The notes under the pieces: generated by a model
Database searches by the model: none
The model's input: only the letters and a program-made list of their open reading frames with translations
What the model was told of the DNA's origin: nothing
DNA from: Bradyrhizobium hereditatis
GTDB taxonomy: Bacteria; Pseudomonadota; Alphaproteobacteria; Rhizobiales; Xanthobacteraceae
Assembly: GCF_020329435.1 (NCBI RefSeq)
Contig: NZ_JAGKJK010000006.1
Span: forward strand, 372,001 to 436,000
Length of the DNA: 64,000 bases
Reading direction: 5' to 3'
Part shown: one piece after another, positions 44,495-53,509 of the stretch
Position numbering within the stretch: position 1 is the first letter of the stretch
Layout: each line of letters begins with the position of its first letter
Made by a program: the position numbers and the translations under genes

Positions 44495-45634
44495 ATGATG
44501 TCCGTGGATCGCCCGGCCGCCCGGCTCGCGACGCGCCTTGCATTTTTCGTCGCCGGTTTTGGCATCGCGGGCTGGGCGCCGCTGGTGCCGTTCGCGAAAG
44601 ACCGGATGGCGGTCGATGAGGGAGTCCTCGGCTTTTTTCTGCTCTGCCTCGGAGTCGGCTCCGTCGTCGCGATGATCGTGACCGGTGTGTTGAGCGCGCG
44701 CTACGGCAGTAGGCCGATCATCCTGATTGGCGGGTTCGGCCTTGCGCTCATCCTGCCGTGCCTCGCGCTTGCCGGTACACCTCTGGCGCTTGGGGCTGCG
44801 CTGTTTGCCTTCGGCGCCTTGCTGGGCTCTTTCGATCTGGCCGTGAATATCCATGCGGTCGAAGTGGAACGTGCAGCGAAGCGGCCGCTGATGTCCGGCT
44901 TTCATGCACAATTCAGCATTGGCGGCGTTGCCGGGTCTGGGGGGATGACCGCTTTGCTCTCGGTCGGCGCTGGCCCCTTCGCATCAACTTTGATCTGCTC
45001 GGCCGTCATGGTGATAGCTATGCTGCTGGCCTGCCCGCGATTGCTCCGAACCGCGCGGGCCCAGCAGGTGCCCTTGTGGGTCATGCCACACAACACGGTG
45101 CTGCTGCTCGCAATGCTTGCGGCAATCACTTGTCTCGTGGAAGGCGCGATGCTCGATTGGAGTGCTTTGCTGCTCGTGGACAGAGGTCTCGTTCCGGAAG
45201 CGCAGGGTGGTCTCGGCTACATGTTGTTCTCTATTGCCATGACGGTCGGGCGTCTCCGTGGCGATGCCGTCGTGGCGCGCGTCGGCGACCGCGCCACGCT
45301 GGTGTTTGGCAGTCTACTGGCGGTCGCGGGTTTCGCGGTCCTGCTGACCGCCGTGAGCGCAGCCTTCGCCGTGGCGGGCTTGCTGCTCATCGGCCTCGGG
45401 GCGTCGAACCTGGTGCCGGTCCTGTTCCGCCGGGCTGGCACGCAGAAAGCGATGCCCGCCAGCCTTGCGATTGGTGCGATCAACACGGCTGGCTATGCTG
45501 GCGTCCTCCTTGGACCCGCTGGCATTGGCTTCCTCGCCAAGCTCGCTGGATTGCCGAGCGCATTTGCGATATTGGCGGCACTTATGGGTCTAGTCACGTT
45601 GTCGGCGCGCAGCGTGACGATGGAAACACCGTGA
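44495..45634 (+). CDS. MFS transporter (YbjJ-like)
   Basis: A 379-residue major facilitator with about 12 membrane helices. The first half has GFGIAGWAPLVPFAKDRM and LSARYGSRP, a loop 2-3 signature variant; the segment SFDLAVNIHAVEVERAAKRPLMSGFHAQFSIGG is typical of the YbjJ-type subgroup. Substrate unknown. It precedes the FAD oxidoreductase gene by 170 bp in the same direction, and could import a substrate for it or export a product. Confidence 0.85.
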   Translation: MMSVDRPAARLATRLAFFVAGFGIAGWAPLVPFAKDRMAVDEGVLGFFLLCLGVGSVVAMIVTGVLSARYGSRPIILIGGFGLALILPCLALAGTPLALGAALFAFGALLGSFDLAVNIHAVEVERAAKRPLMSGFHAQFSIGGVAGSGGMTALLSVGAGPFASTLICSAVMVIAMLLACPRLLRTARAQQVPLWVMPHNTVLLLAMLAAITCLVEGAMLDWSALLLVDRGLVPEAQGGLGYMLFSIAMTVGRLRGDAVVARVGDRATLVFGSLLAVAGFAVLLTAVSAAFAVAGLLLIGLGASNLVPVLFRRAGTQKAMPASLAIGAINTAGYAGVLLGPAGIGFLAKLAGLPSAFAILAALMGLVTLSARSVTMETP

Positions 45635-45804
45635 GGAGGAGGCGATGGTTCGCACAGCAGGGTCTGCGTCGCCGTAGTACCGGGCTCGGCATTCGGAGTT
45701 GCGCCGTAGTTCCGGATTTCCTACGCCACTTTCCGTGCCGAACTCGAGGAGGCCTGTCGGCGCGTTGCCGACGCGGTTCGCCGGTTGGGCCTAAGGGAGC
45801 TTTG

Positions 45805-47088
45805 ATGCAGGGCGATCCGACATCGCATGGATTATGGGAGCTGACCGCGCCGGCCGCGCCGCAGACCGTGACCTTGGCCGACAAGTTGGACGTCGATGTC
45901 CTCGTCATCGGAGGCGGATATACTGGCCTATCGTCGGCGCTTCATCTCGCCGAGGGCGGCGCGCGCGTCGCCGTGCTGGAAGCGTCCGAGATCGGATTCG
46001 GCGGTTCGGGACGCAATGTCGGCCTAGTGAATGCCGGGATGTGGGTGATGCCGGACACGCTCGCTGGCACGCTCGGCCAACCTTTTGGCGAGCGCCTGAT
46101 CGAGCTGCTCGGTAACGGGCCACAGATGGTGTTCGACCTGATCGAGAACCACGGCATTGCGTGTGAGGTAGAGCGCACGGGCACGCTGCATTGTGCCGTC
46201 GGACACAAGGGCCGCGAACAGATCGAGGCGCGGGCCGAGCAATGGCAGCGGCGTGGCGCGCCGGTCGAGGTGCTCGACGCGGCCGAGACACGCCGCAAGA
46301 TCGGTGGCGGCGACTACACGTGCGCATTGTTGGACAAGCGCGCCGGCACCATTCAACCGCTCGCCTATGTTCGCGGACTGGCGAGCGCGGCGCTTGCGGC
46401 GGGGGCGACGGTATTCACAGGGAGCCCGGCTGCTTCCGCCGCCGACGACGGTGCGCGCTGGACAGTCAGTACGACCTCGGGATCGGTGCGAGCAAATTGG
46501 GTGATCGTAGCCACCGATGCCTATGCGCGCGGACCGTGGTCGCAGCTTCGGCAGGAGCAGATTCATCTACCATACTTCAACTTCGCGACTCAACCGTTGT
46601 CCGACAATCTGCGCGCATCGATCCTTCCTGAGCGGCAGGGCGCCTGGGATACGAAGCAGGTGCTCAGCTCCTTCCGCTTCGACCGTGCCGGTCGTCTCGT
46701 GTATGGCAGCGTCGGGGCGCTCGAGGGCAGCGGCGCGGCGATCCACCGCGCGTGGGCGATCCGCTCATTGCGCAAACTGTTTCCGCAACTCGCCCATATC
46801 GAATTCGAGGCCGGCTGGTTCGGCATGATCGGCATGACATCGGACAACTTGCCGCGCTTTCACAAGCTCGACCGCAATGTGGTCGCGCTCAGCGGATACA
46901 ATGGCCGCGGCATTGCGCCGGGTACGGTATTTGGCGCTGTGCTCGCATCCTATGTGCTGGGGCATGTCGCAGAGCAGGACCTTCCGCTTCCGGTCGCTGC
47001 GATCGAGGCGCCGCGCTTTCGTACGGCGCGGGAGGCGCTCTATCGCGCCGGATCGCAGCTCGTTCATTTGACCGAAGCCCAGCGCTGA
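45805..47088 (+). CDS. FAD-dependent amine/amino-acid oxidoreductase (DAO family)
   Basis: A 427-residue flavoprotein of the D-amino-acid oxidase/glycine oxidase family. The FAD-binding motif VLVIGGGYTGLSSALHLAEGG lies at residues 33-53 and GFGGSGRNVGLVNAGMW at about 68-84, with a late substrate/FAD stretch GYNGRGIAPGTVFG. The start is the ATG at 45805 with AAGGGAG upstream; the frame is open much further left but only as a shadow of the MFS gene. It would oxidise an amine or amino acid, releasing an imine or ammonia. A decayed binding-protein remnant follows, perhaps once the uptake partner. Confidence 0.87.
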   Translation: MQGDPTSHGLWELTAPAAPQTVTLADKLDVDVLVIGGGYTGLSSALHLAEGGARVAVLEASEIGFGGSGRNVGLVNAGMWVMPDTLAGTLGQPFGERLIELLGNGPQMVFDLIENHGIACEVERTGTLHCAVGHKGREQIEARAEQWQRRGAPVEVLDAAETRRKIGGGDYTCALLDKRAGTIQPLAYVRGLASAALAAGATVFTGSPAASAADDGARWTVSTTSGSVRANWVIVATDAYARGPWSQLRQEQIHLPYFNFATQPLSDNLRASILPERQGAWDTKQVLSSFRFDRAGRLVYGSVGALEGSGAAIHRAWAIRSLRKLFPQLAHIEFEAGWFGMIGMTSDNLPRFHKLDRNVVALSGYNGRGIAPGTVFGAVLASYVLGHVAEQDLPLPVAAIEAPRFRTAREALYRAGSQLVHLTEAQR

Positions 47089-47094
47089 TTCGCA

Positions 47095-47433
47095 GAACTC
47101 AATCGCTTCTCCCAGGTGCTAAAGGTGATGCCGACGTTTCTGCAGGCCGGCGTCTATCCGGCCGTGATGCACCTCCAAGGCCGTGCAGGTTGCGAACGAT
47201 GAAGGCAAGGCCGTCGCCAAGGTGCGCGAATTGCCCGTCAGCGACTTCTTTGCCGGGACGGGCAGGGTGCGCGAGGACAAACGAATGGTCGAAGATATAA
47301 GTTGCTCGTGCGGATCAGAAGGCCCCTCCGAATCGAAGTTGCGTGGAGCTACCATAATGTTCTGGCCTCCGTTTCTGGCGATCAGGTGTTCCTGCCGCTC
47401 GGCCAGAGCGAGTGCACCCTGGCGAAGAAATGA
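47095..47433 (+). pseudogene. C-terminal remnant of a HAAT periplasmic binding protein gene
   Basis: Three short pieces in different frames match the C-terminal end of Liv-type binding proteins in order: LKVMPTFLQAGVYPAVMH, EGKAVAKVRELPVSDFFAGTGRVREDKRMV, and (after another shift) WSYHNVLASVSGDQVFLPLG followed by QSECTLAKK and TGA at 47431-47433. At least two frameshifts and the loss of the N-terminal two thirds make it a dead fragment. Confidence 0.7.
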
Positions 47434-47439
47434 CCTCTC

Positions 47440-47740
47440 ACGGGAGGCGGCCCATAATTGCCCATCGCTGCCCGAACTGGAGTGCGCGATTGCTGAGCAG
47501 CGACCGCTGCGAAAGATCCCCACGCAACCTTCCGATCTGGTCACGGCCTCCGGCATGGTGAAGTGTTGCAAGAGAGCCAAGATGTCGGCAAATGCCTCAT
47601 GGAAAGCCAGCGAGTCTGGGTTGCTTGGCTCAAGATACATTCGATGCATGCCGTCCAAAATCGCGTGACTCATCTCGTGTTTAGCAGAGTCTTTCGCTGC
47701 GCCAAATACTCGTCCAGCTCACGCGGCCACTTCAACTCGT
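47440..47740 (-). pseudogene. Remnant of an HExxH (gluzincin-type) metallopeptidase gene
   Basis: On the reverse strand HEMSHAILDGMHRMYLEPSN and PDSLAFHEAFADILALLQHF show a zinc-peptidase HExxH helix (47665-47679) with the downstream FHEAFAD Glu-helix. The frame then shifts: LRGDLSQRSLLSNRALQFGQ continues in another frame and ends at 47438. Stops also interrupt the part before HEMSH. This is a multiply broken gene fragment. Confidence 0.65.
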
Positions 47741-47764
47741 CACAGACTGAAATGAGCGCTCTTC

Positions 47765-48892
47765 ATGGCTGAACTAATCCTGCGAAAGGATGAGGCACGT
47801 GTAAGGGCCGAGCCCGAAGCCGGCCTCGCAAGGCATGCCGTCTCGCGCCTGCGGGGTCGACCAGGCGTCGTAGCTGGCCATCCCTCGGAATGCGCTGCTA
47901 TAGCCGGCCCAGTCACTGTTGAAGCGCACCCGCCACAGCCCGGCGCGTGGAAGCCCGAGGACTTTTTCCACGGCACCCAACCCGCCCCGGACACAATGCT
48001 CTCGAAGCTGGGCCGCTGGGGCCTCTTGCCGGACGCGGCGCAGCCGGCGAAGTGCTACGACATTCGCGGTGAGCGCTACACGGCCGTCTTTGGGTCGGGA
48101 GGGACCAATGACGTTCAGCTCATCCATCACCCTCGAGCTGCTAGTGAAGCTGCGCCAGCGGCTCCGTCACACGTCTACGGCGGCCTTGATTTGCCGTCCA
48201 CACCGGAGGAGCTGCGTGATCACGCGAACTATCTGTCGGTGTTCCCGCGGACACCCTCCGGTGCCCAGATCGGGGCGTTGGGTCCGGCAGCCTCGTCCCA
48301 CGACCGCAACGGACGGGCGCTCGGCGCCGTGCAATGGCTGGGCGACGAGCATATTCAGAGGGATTACGAGCTCCTGGCGCAGGAGTTGCAAGTGGATGAT
48401 CCGAATCTCGCCGCTCGAACGCGGTTTGTGGATCCCCTCATAGCCTTTCAGTTGAGCTGGGGCGCCGAGAGCGACGCGCTCCGCGCATTGCAGCGCATCG
48501 TCTATGATCGGAATGGTAATGATGTAGCCGACTTCCTATTCCTGCCAGTGAACAATGCCAGTGCGACCGATCCTAAGCGCCGCGGCACCCATTGGTCGCT
48601 GCTGCTCGTTGATCGCCGCACACGAGGAGAGCCGGTCGCCTATCATTACGACTCCGCCGAGGGGCACAATAACGGGCCTGCAGAACAACTGGCAGAACGG
48701 CTGGGCGTCACTCTGCAGCGAGCCGGCATGGCCCCGCAGCAGAACCGCTATGATTGCGGCGTGTTCGTGGTGGATGGCACGCGGGAGCTGGTTCGACGAT
48801 TGGCGCAAGGAGAGCGGCCACAGCACGAGCCGCTGCACCTCGACAACCTCGTCACCAATCGGCAGGCACTCCGGGACCGGCTTAGGGGCTAA
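47765..48892 (+). CDS. C48 (ULP1/SUMO-protease-like) cysteine protease, NopD/XopD-type effector, probably N-terminally truncated
   Basis: A 375-residue frame whose last 190 residues are a ULP1-type peptidase domain. His276 (THWSLLLVD), Asp296 (YHYDSAEGHN), Gln325/326 and Cys331 (NRYDCGVFVV) form the complete catalytic set. WLGDEHIQRDYELLAQELQ and ARTRFVDPLIAFQL are the usual entry to the domain. In bradyrhizobia such proteins (NopD) are type III effectors that remove plant SUMO. Full-length effectors are far longer. The first 60 codons here lie antisense to a glycosidase remnant, so the natural N-terminus seems lost, and the real start may be ATG 47996. No secretion genes or clear tts box were seen. 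Confidence 0.72.
   Translation: MAELILRKDEARVRAEPEAGLARHAVSRLRGRPGVVAGHPSECAAIAGPVTVEAHPPQPGAWKPEDFFHGTQPAPDTMLSKLGRWGLLPDAAQPAKCYDIRGERYTAVFGSGGTNDVQLIHHPRAASEAAPAAPSHVYGGLDLPSTPEELRDHANYLSVFPRTPSGAQIGALGPAASSHDRNGRALGAVQWLGDEHIQRDYELLAQELQVDDPNLAARTRFVDPLIAFQLSWGAESDALRALQRIVYDRNGNDVADFLFLPVNNASATDPKRRGTHWSLLLVDRRTRGEPVAYHYDSAEGHNNGPAEQLAERLGVTLQRAGMAPQQNRYDCGVFVVDGTRELVRRLAQGERPQHEPLHLDNLVTNRQALRDRLRG
47777..47950 (-). pseudogene. C-terminal remnant of a GH13-like glycosidase gene
   Basis: Reverse-strand frame GLPRAGLWRVRFNSDWAG...FRGMASYDAWSTPQARDGMP...GFGLGPYTCLILSQD-stop resembles the C-terminal beta domain of alpha-amylase-family proteins, down to the final GPY...LSQD. It lies antisense to the first 60 codons of the C48 protease frame, so one of the two readings is not under selection. 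Confidence 0.5.
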
Positions 48893-49171
48893 TGGGGATG
48901 CGCCCGTTCGGTAGGCGTGGCGACCTGCAGGATTTTCGGCGGCCTTTCAGGACCGGGCGCCGGTCGCCGCGAGCAAGCGCACGAAGTCAGCTGAATCCAG
49001 GAAGACCCGTAATCGGCCGACGCCGTGAAGAAGGGTCGTGAAGAGGGTTCGCAACTGCCGCAGCTAGCAAAGCGGCTCGCGCGAGTGATGTAGATCAAGG
49101 CGAACTGATTAGGCGCGCTATGTTGCTAGTAGGCTAAGCGGCCTTCGGGCTATCAAGGGTACGAGGTTGCC

Positions 49172-49375
49172 ATGGCTGATCGTGCAGAAATTCTCCGCGC
49201 GCGAGCAGAGCAATGTCGGCAGCAAGCTGCAAAGACGGCTGGTCCGATCGACAAACAGCGACTGCTGCGGCGTTCCGATGAATGGCTGAGGCTCGCACAG
49301 CTACGGTGCTCGGTTCAACCGAAGACCCTGGAGCCTGATGAAGGCGCCACTCTCAGGTATCCAGCAGTTCACTGA
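49172..49375 (+). CDS. Small helical conserved-type hypothetical protein
   Basis: A 67-residue protein, MADRAEILRARAEQCRQQAAKT followed by DKQRLLRRSDEWLRLAQ, predicted to form two amphipathic helices. Proteins of this pattern (Cys and Arg spaced as RARAExCR, ending DEWLxLAQ) occur in many copies in bradyrhizobia, with no known function. AGGTTGCC precedes the ATG. The 280 bp upstream hold nothing recognised. Confidence 0.65.
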   Translation: MADRAEILRARAEQCRQQAAKTAGPIDKQRLLRRSDEWLRLAQLRCSVQPKTLEPDEGATLRYPAVH

Positions 49376-49666
49376 GATGCCTTCTGATGTGCGACCTCTT
49401 TTGCTGATCGAACTTCAACGCGCAATCCCTGGTCGACCGAGAGGAAGCACCGCCCCGGCGCGGCACGCCCAACGGTCGCACACGACGTGGACTCTCACGC
49501 ACTGAGCGGAATAAGACTCGAAATAATTCAGCCTATTACCGCGCCAAAGCCGAGGACTGCCGCGCGCAGGGGCCGACATCAGATCCTCCGTCGCTGTTGC
49601 AGCCGTCATCTCTGGCACAGCGATGCGAATCTACGATTGCGAACTTGTGACTCGGGACACTAGGTG

Positions 49667-51211
49667 TCAGACATACTGAACCAATTTGAGGTAATCGTCT
49701 GTGAGGACAGGTGAGCGGATGGAAGAAGCTGCGTCTTGAAGAAAGGTATTCAGAGTCCGGCTAGCGTTAGTGCGGCGTTCGAAAGATGGCCGTGCCGGCG
49801 CGCGAGTGCGGAGAGTTGCTAATTCGGAACTGACTAGGTCAGCCGCGGCTGCGGCACAATCTGAGGCGGAGAAGCAACCAGAAGACATGACAGCTTGTGC
49901 CAGTCCTAGTGTGGTGAGCCAACCTGCATAGATTAGCACGGCACCGTCTGTCTCATTGAGCCCAGAGAGTTCCTCAATTGCAGCAGCATGGACTGCCGCC
50001 GCACCAAGAGACAGAAAAAGATCGGCTATTTCGTCACGTGTGGCTCTAGAGAGAAGGCAGCGGCCGAGATGCGATAGGAGGGTCTCAGTCGGACCCTCGA
50101 AGATGCGGAGAATGCGAGCGTCTCGATAGATTTTAGCTACAGGCGTTCTCTCGTCGTAACCACGGCCACCTAACAGTTGGACGCATTGATCAGCGACGAG
50201 GCCGCACCACTCTGACGACAAAACCTTCGTTGCCGACGCAAGGTGGACGTTCGGCGCGCCCTGCGCTGAGACAAGTCGGCAGGATGCGCCCAGCATTGCC
50301 TTCACGACTTCCCGCCGAAGTACCATCTGCTCAAATAACTGCTCGATATAGCTGTTCTCAATCATGCGCAGCTTACCTAGTCGACGATAGCTTGCATATG
50401 AGGCTGCAACCTGGATAGCGCGCTCAAGGGCTCCAAGACCCATAGCAGCCACACCGATACGCCCGCGGTTCATACTAGATGCTGCTGCTCCCCAGCCGTC
50501 TTGATCGCGAGAGAGTACGTAAGCACTCGGCACCTCGACATCCTGGAACTCTAGAGTATTTTGAATAATGCCACGTAGACCAAGTGTGCGATGCTCGTGC
50601 GTGACCTTTAGGCCTGGAGCCTGCCTATCAACTAGTACACAAACGAACCGACCTTTCGCATCGGGACCGGAGGCTCGCGCAAAGCAAACGATCCAACGAG
50701 CCCAGTCAGCGAGGCCGATCCAAATTTTGCGGCCAGAGATGCGAACTCTATCTTCGTGCATGAAAGCCGAAGCCTGTATATGCCGCGGGGCAGAGCCAGC
50801 TCCAGGCTCCGTCAAAGCGAAAGCGCAAAGGTCGCCGCGTGTTGCACCCCACATGACATGCCTTTGTTCAGGGATGTGCGGTGCCGCTTCGATGCAGGGC
50901 AAGGCCAGGAAGTTATGGATGACGAGGGTAGAGGCAGCCGAGACATCGAAGGATGCAGTGGCGGAGATGAGGTCGATGGCCTCTTGCAAGGGAAGAGCTA
51001 ATCCGCCGTGCTCTGCTGGTGTAGTGAGCCCGAACAGTCCATGCCTTACTAATGTGCTGTGTAGGGTCGGAGGGAATGCTCGACGGTCATCCGCGTCTGC
51101 GAAATTCAACTGACCCAGGTCATCGATCAAACTGGAATATAGCGTAGGTGCACCACCTTCAGCTGTGCGTTCCTGCGCCTCCCCAAACAGGGAGTAGATT
51201 TGACTCTTCAT
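49667..51211 (-). CDS. Acyl-CoA dehydrogenase-family protein
   Basis: A 514-residue flavoprotein of the acyl-CoA dehydrogenase superfamily. The N-terminal helical domain, the FAD-binding FALTEPGAGSAPRHI and IWIGLADWARWIVCFARA (middle beta domain) and the C-terminal LLGGRGYDERTPVAKIYRDARILRIFEGPTE are present. The residue following in IFEGPTE is the family's nucleotide-contact region, while the usual catalytic Glu position is not certain. It carries about 110 extra residues at the C-terminus. Codon use is less GC-rich than its neighbours, suggesting transfer. It stands alone, so its substrate is open; a role in secondary metabolism is possible. Confidence 0.85.
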   Translation of the reverse strand: MKSQIYSLFGEAQERTAEGGAPTLYSSLIDDLGQLNFADADDRRAFPPTLHSTLVRHGLFGLTTPAEHGGLALPLQEAIDLISATASFDVSAASTLVIHNFLALPCIEAAPHIPEQRHVMWGATRGDLCAFALTEPGAGSAPRHIQASAFMHEDRVRISGRKIWIGLADWARWIVCFARASGPDAKGRFVCVLVDRQAPGLKVTHEHRTLGLRGIIQNTLEFQDVEVPSAYVLSRDQDGWGAAASSMNRGRIGVAAMGLGALERAIQVAASYASYRRLGKLRMIENSYIEQLFEQMVLRREVVKAMLGASCRLVSAQGAPNVHLASATKVLSSEWCGLVADQCVQLLGGRGYDERTPVAKIYRDARILRIFEGPTETLLSHLGRCLLSRATRDEIADLFLSLGAAAVHAAAIEELSGLNETDGAVLIYAGWLTTLGLAQAVMSSGCFSASDCAAAAADLVSSELATLRTRAPARPSFERRTNASRTLNTFLQDAASSIRSPVLTDDYLKLVQYV

Positions 51212-51623
51212 AGCCCCTCGAATTGTCTGGACAATATAAGGCTATAATGATTGCGTCCGCGCTTGGTGCCAATCATCCCGGTGGCTAGCTCGAGTACACA
51301 TTGGTATACGGGGATGCGAGCGTATTATAAGCAGGTTGCCCCTGATCGGGATTATCGCGAGGGCTGCGCGGGCTCGCATCAAGATGCATCTTGTCTATAT
51401 GACCTCTCAGAGGAAAACTCTCGTTGTAGTCAGTGACCTCCATTCTCCTCAAGAATCACGCAGAGTCATTGAGTGGTGATTCGTCCCAAAGTGAGCCTAG
51501 GAAAAGGTCCGTCATGCTCCCATGGCCCGCAGAGTGAGACGATGCTCGCTTGAGAGGCTGCACCGAAACGCAAGCACCTTCGCTTTTGGAGGCGCTTCGC
51601 GGCCTAGTCTAGGAGGATGTGCG
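51212..51623. other. 412-bp divergent intergenic region
   Basis: Holds the promoters of the acyl-CoA dehydrogenase gene (left) and the hypothetical gene (right). The TATAAGGCTATAAT stretch at 51236-51249 is AT-rich and promoter-like. No gene is seen. Confidence 0.35.
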
Positions 51624-52139
51624 ATGTTCGGAAAGAAGAAGAAAATGCTGCGGAAGCACGAGACCCAGGAGGTTCAAGCCCGATTCGAGCGGAACGAGGG
51701 GGCAGGGAAGGATATCTACGCCCGAATCGCTGATTTGAAGAACGTGCCGCGCGACAACCTGCCTGATGCGGTCTTTATGCTCTTCGTTGAGGCAAAACAC
51801 CAAAGCGAGCTGATTCGGCAATCGATCAAGGACCGTACCCGCTATGACTTCAATTTCGTCGGGTTCGTCGACGGCGATTTGGCGACCTACCTCGCGGAGG
51901 AAGCGGCGCATGCGGTCCGAGATCACGTTACCAACCCGCAGACATTCTTGGAGGCGATGTCTGAGCAATTTCCGGAAGTGCACTTCACGATCCAACAGCA
52001 GGACGCCGTTTCAATGGTTGCTTCGATGATCCGTGTGCAGCGGCTGGAAGGCATCCTGGAAGGTCTGCGGCTTGCCGGCCTACTGAACAAAGCGCCAGAC
52101 CGCCGCCGCACCAGCCCGCAGAAGAACGGGATGCTTTAG
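51624..52139 (+). CDS. Hypothetical protein, 171 residues
   Basis: A soluble, charged protein beginning FGKKKKMLRKHETQEVQARF, with AGGAGG 7 nt before the ATG. It is mixed alpha/beta: AVFMLFVEAKHQSELIRQSI, YDFNFVGFVDGDLATYLAEEAAHAVRDHV and FPEVHFTIQQQDAVSMVASMIRVQRLEGILEGLRLAGLL. No catalytic motif or membrane segment is seen. Family not recognised. The good ribosome site and even composition argue that it is real. Confidence 0.6.
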   Translation: MFGKKKKMLRKHETQEVQARFERNEGAGKDIYARIADLKNVPRDNLPDAVFMLFVEAKHQSELIRQSIKDRTRYDFNFVGFVDGDLATYLAEEAAHAVRDHVTNPQTFLEAMSEQFPEVHFTIQQQDAVSMVASMIRVQRLEGILEGLRLAGLLNKAPDRRRTSPQKNGML

Positions 52140-52733
52140 CAGGGCCACTTCAAGGCGCTTCTGGTGCCATAGCGGACACCCTTCGAGAAATCCGATCAGG
52201 TTCGCATTTTGCCTGGTCGTCGTGAAAGAACTGTCCAAGCCATTGAGAGGGAGTCGATTTTTTTGCCCTTTCGGGCGTGCGGATCGCCGCTGCCGCGGAT
52301 TTCGCCGGCTTCTTGCAGCACCGAGATCGCCCAGCCCTGCAGCCTTCGGATCGCCGGGCGGCCGCTGCTTAAACGTCAGCCTGCTCAGGACGAATCCTAT
52401 GCGTGTCCCGCGTTCCGCGCTCCTAACACCAGACAAGTAATCCGAACTGCCATAGGTCTGAGTTTCCGCCGCGTTCCGTTCCCCAGGCGCGACCTAGAGA
52501 TGCCTGACGTGAATATGGACGTCTCTTATTCGCGGAAGCCCAAATCGGCCTTCGACGAACTCCAGGACGGAGAGAGGCGGCTTGCGATTCGAAAACCCGC
52601 CTGGCACTTGGTCCGGGAAGATCGACGCGATTGGCTGAAATCCCATTGCAAGTCCGAAGACTTGCAACAGTCCGCGTCTTCCGAGTTTCCGCGCCGCAAC
52701 TCACAGCTCATCGTTATTGCACTCGACGCACCG

Positions 52734-52940
52734 TAGTAGGCTGCTTGTATTCGAGGATCCGCGCCGACAGGAGCATATTGCTTTCCCAGCCATTCTCGCC
52801 AAAAACTTCAAGGTACAGGTGGCGCAGCGTCCAGGCGCTGGAGAGATCCAGCAGCGTCCTGAGATCGCCGCCGTCAAACCATACCCTATCGGCGGGTGAG
52901 AGGCGCAGATCGAACCGTCTTCGAAATTGGTGTGCCGCGG
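52734..52940 (-). pseudogene. Fragment of an unknown gene lacking a start
   Basis: The reverse frame reads RFDLRLSPADRVWFDGGDLR, TLLDLSSAWTLRHLYLEVFG, WESNMLLSARILEYKQPTTV and stops. Composition is that of a real folded domain. The frame opens at a TAG with no ATG, GTG or TTG before the domain, so the 5' part is missing. Family unknown. Confidence 0.4.
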
Positions 52941-53139
52941 TCCGGTCCGCCTAGGTGGACCAGCTGCAGCGCAGAAGCCCACGCGGGCGGGCCCACTCCT
53001 GACCTGTACGGAAGCGCAGCGAGAAACCTGGCTACCGCGCCAAGCCGGGAATGATCGAACTTCTCGCAAGGAGCCACATTCCATCGTCGTCTGTCCGAAG
53101 CGAAGGACAGGCTTCGGCAAGGCATTTTACCTGGTCGGC

Positions 53140-53400
53140 GGCGACTTACTCCGCACCGCCTGCGCGCCGGTCTCAGCACTCATATGGGCGAACAGCTTCG
53201 GCCCCGCACGTCCACGTGCAATCGGGTCGAGGGTCCGGCGTGTTCGGTGATAGCTTGGCAGGTTACGCAGACGAACTTCTCGCGCACTTGCTGGATCACT
53301 TTCGAACTCAGGACTGGACGAACATGGGGTAAGGCTCGCCAATATCGGCTCGCCAGCATTTTTTGTTTGAGTTCGGGATGTTGGTATTTGTGTTGGTATC
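53140..53400 (-). mobile_element. Remnant of an IS66-family transposase (TnpC)
   Basis: Reverse strand: KVIQQVREKFVCVTCQAITE corresponds to the zinc-finger-like segment of IS66 transposases (REKFxCRxCE). After a frameshift, PIARGRAGPKLFAHM continues the same domain (PRGxAGPxLLAHxL). No DDE catalytic part, ends or accessory tnpA/tnpB genes are left. Confidence 0.6.
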
Positions 53401-53509
53401 GGTCAGGAGAAAGAAAAAGAAATTCATGCGAGTTCAAGCGGTTAGGCGTCAAAATCGATTACCTCGGACGTAATGGAATGGATGAAATTCGCATGGTAGG
53501 TTTTCCACC

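Larger units (their letters stand above)
52140..53509. other. 1.37-kb region with gene remnants only
   Basis: No intact gene is recognised. It holds a reverse-strand fragment of an unknown protein (about 52734-52940) and a decayed IS66 transposase piece (about 53140-53400). Other frames, including one at 52209-52736, show no domain or ribosome site. Confidence 0.5.

Noticed and set aside
44758-45804. Long in-frame extension upstream of the FAD oxidoreductase
   Set aside because: It is an Arg-rich shadow of the MFS transporter gene; the flavin motif and ribosome site fit a start at 45805.
47434-47765. tts box (type III regulon promoter) ahead of the C48 protease
   Set aside because: No stretch resembling the GTCAGCTTNTCGAAAGC-type motif was seen by eye, so none is claimed.
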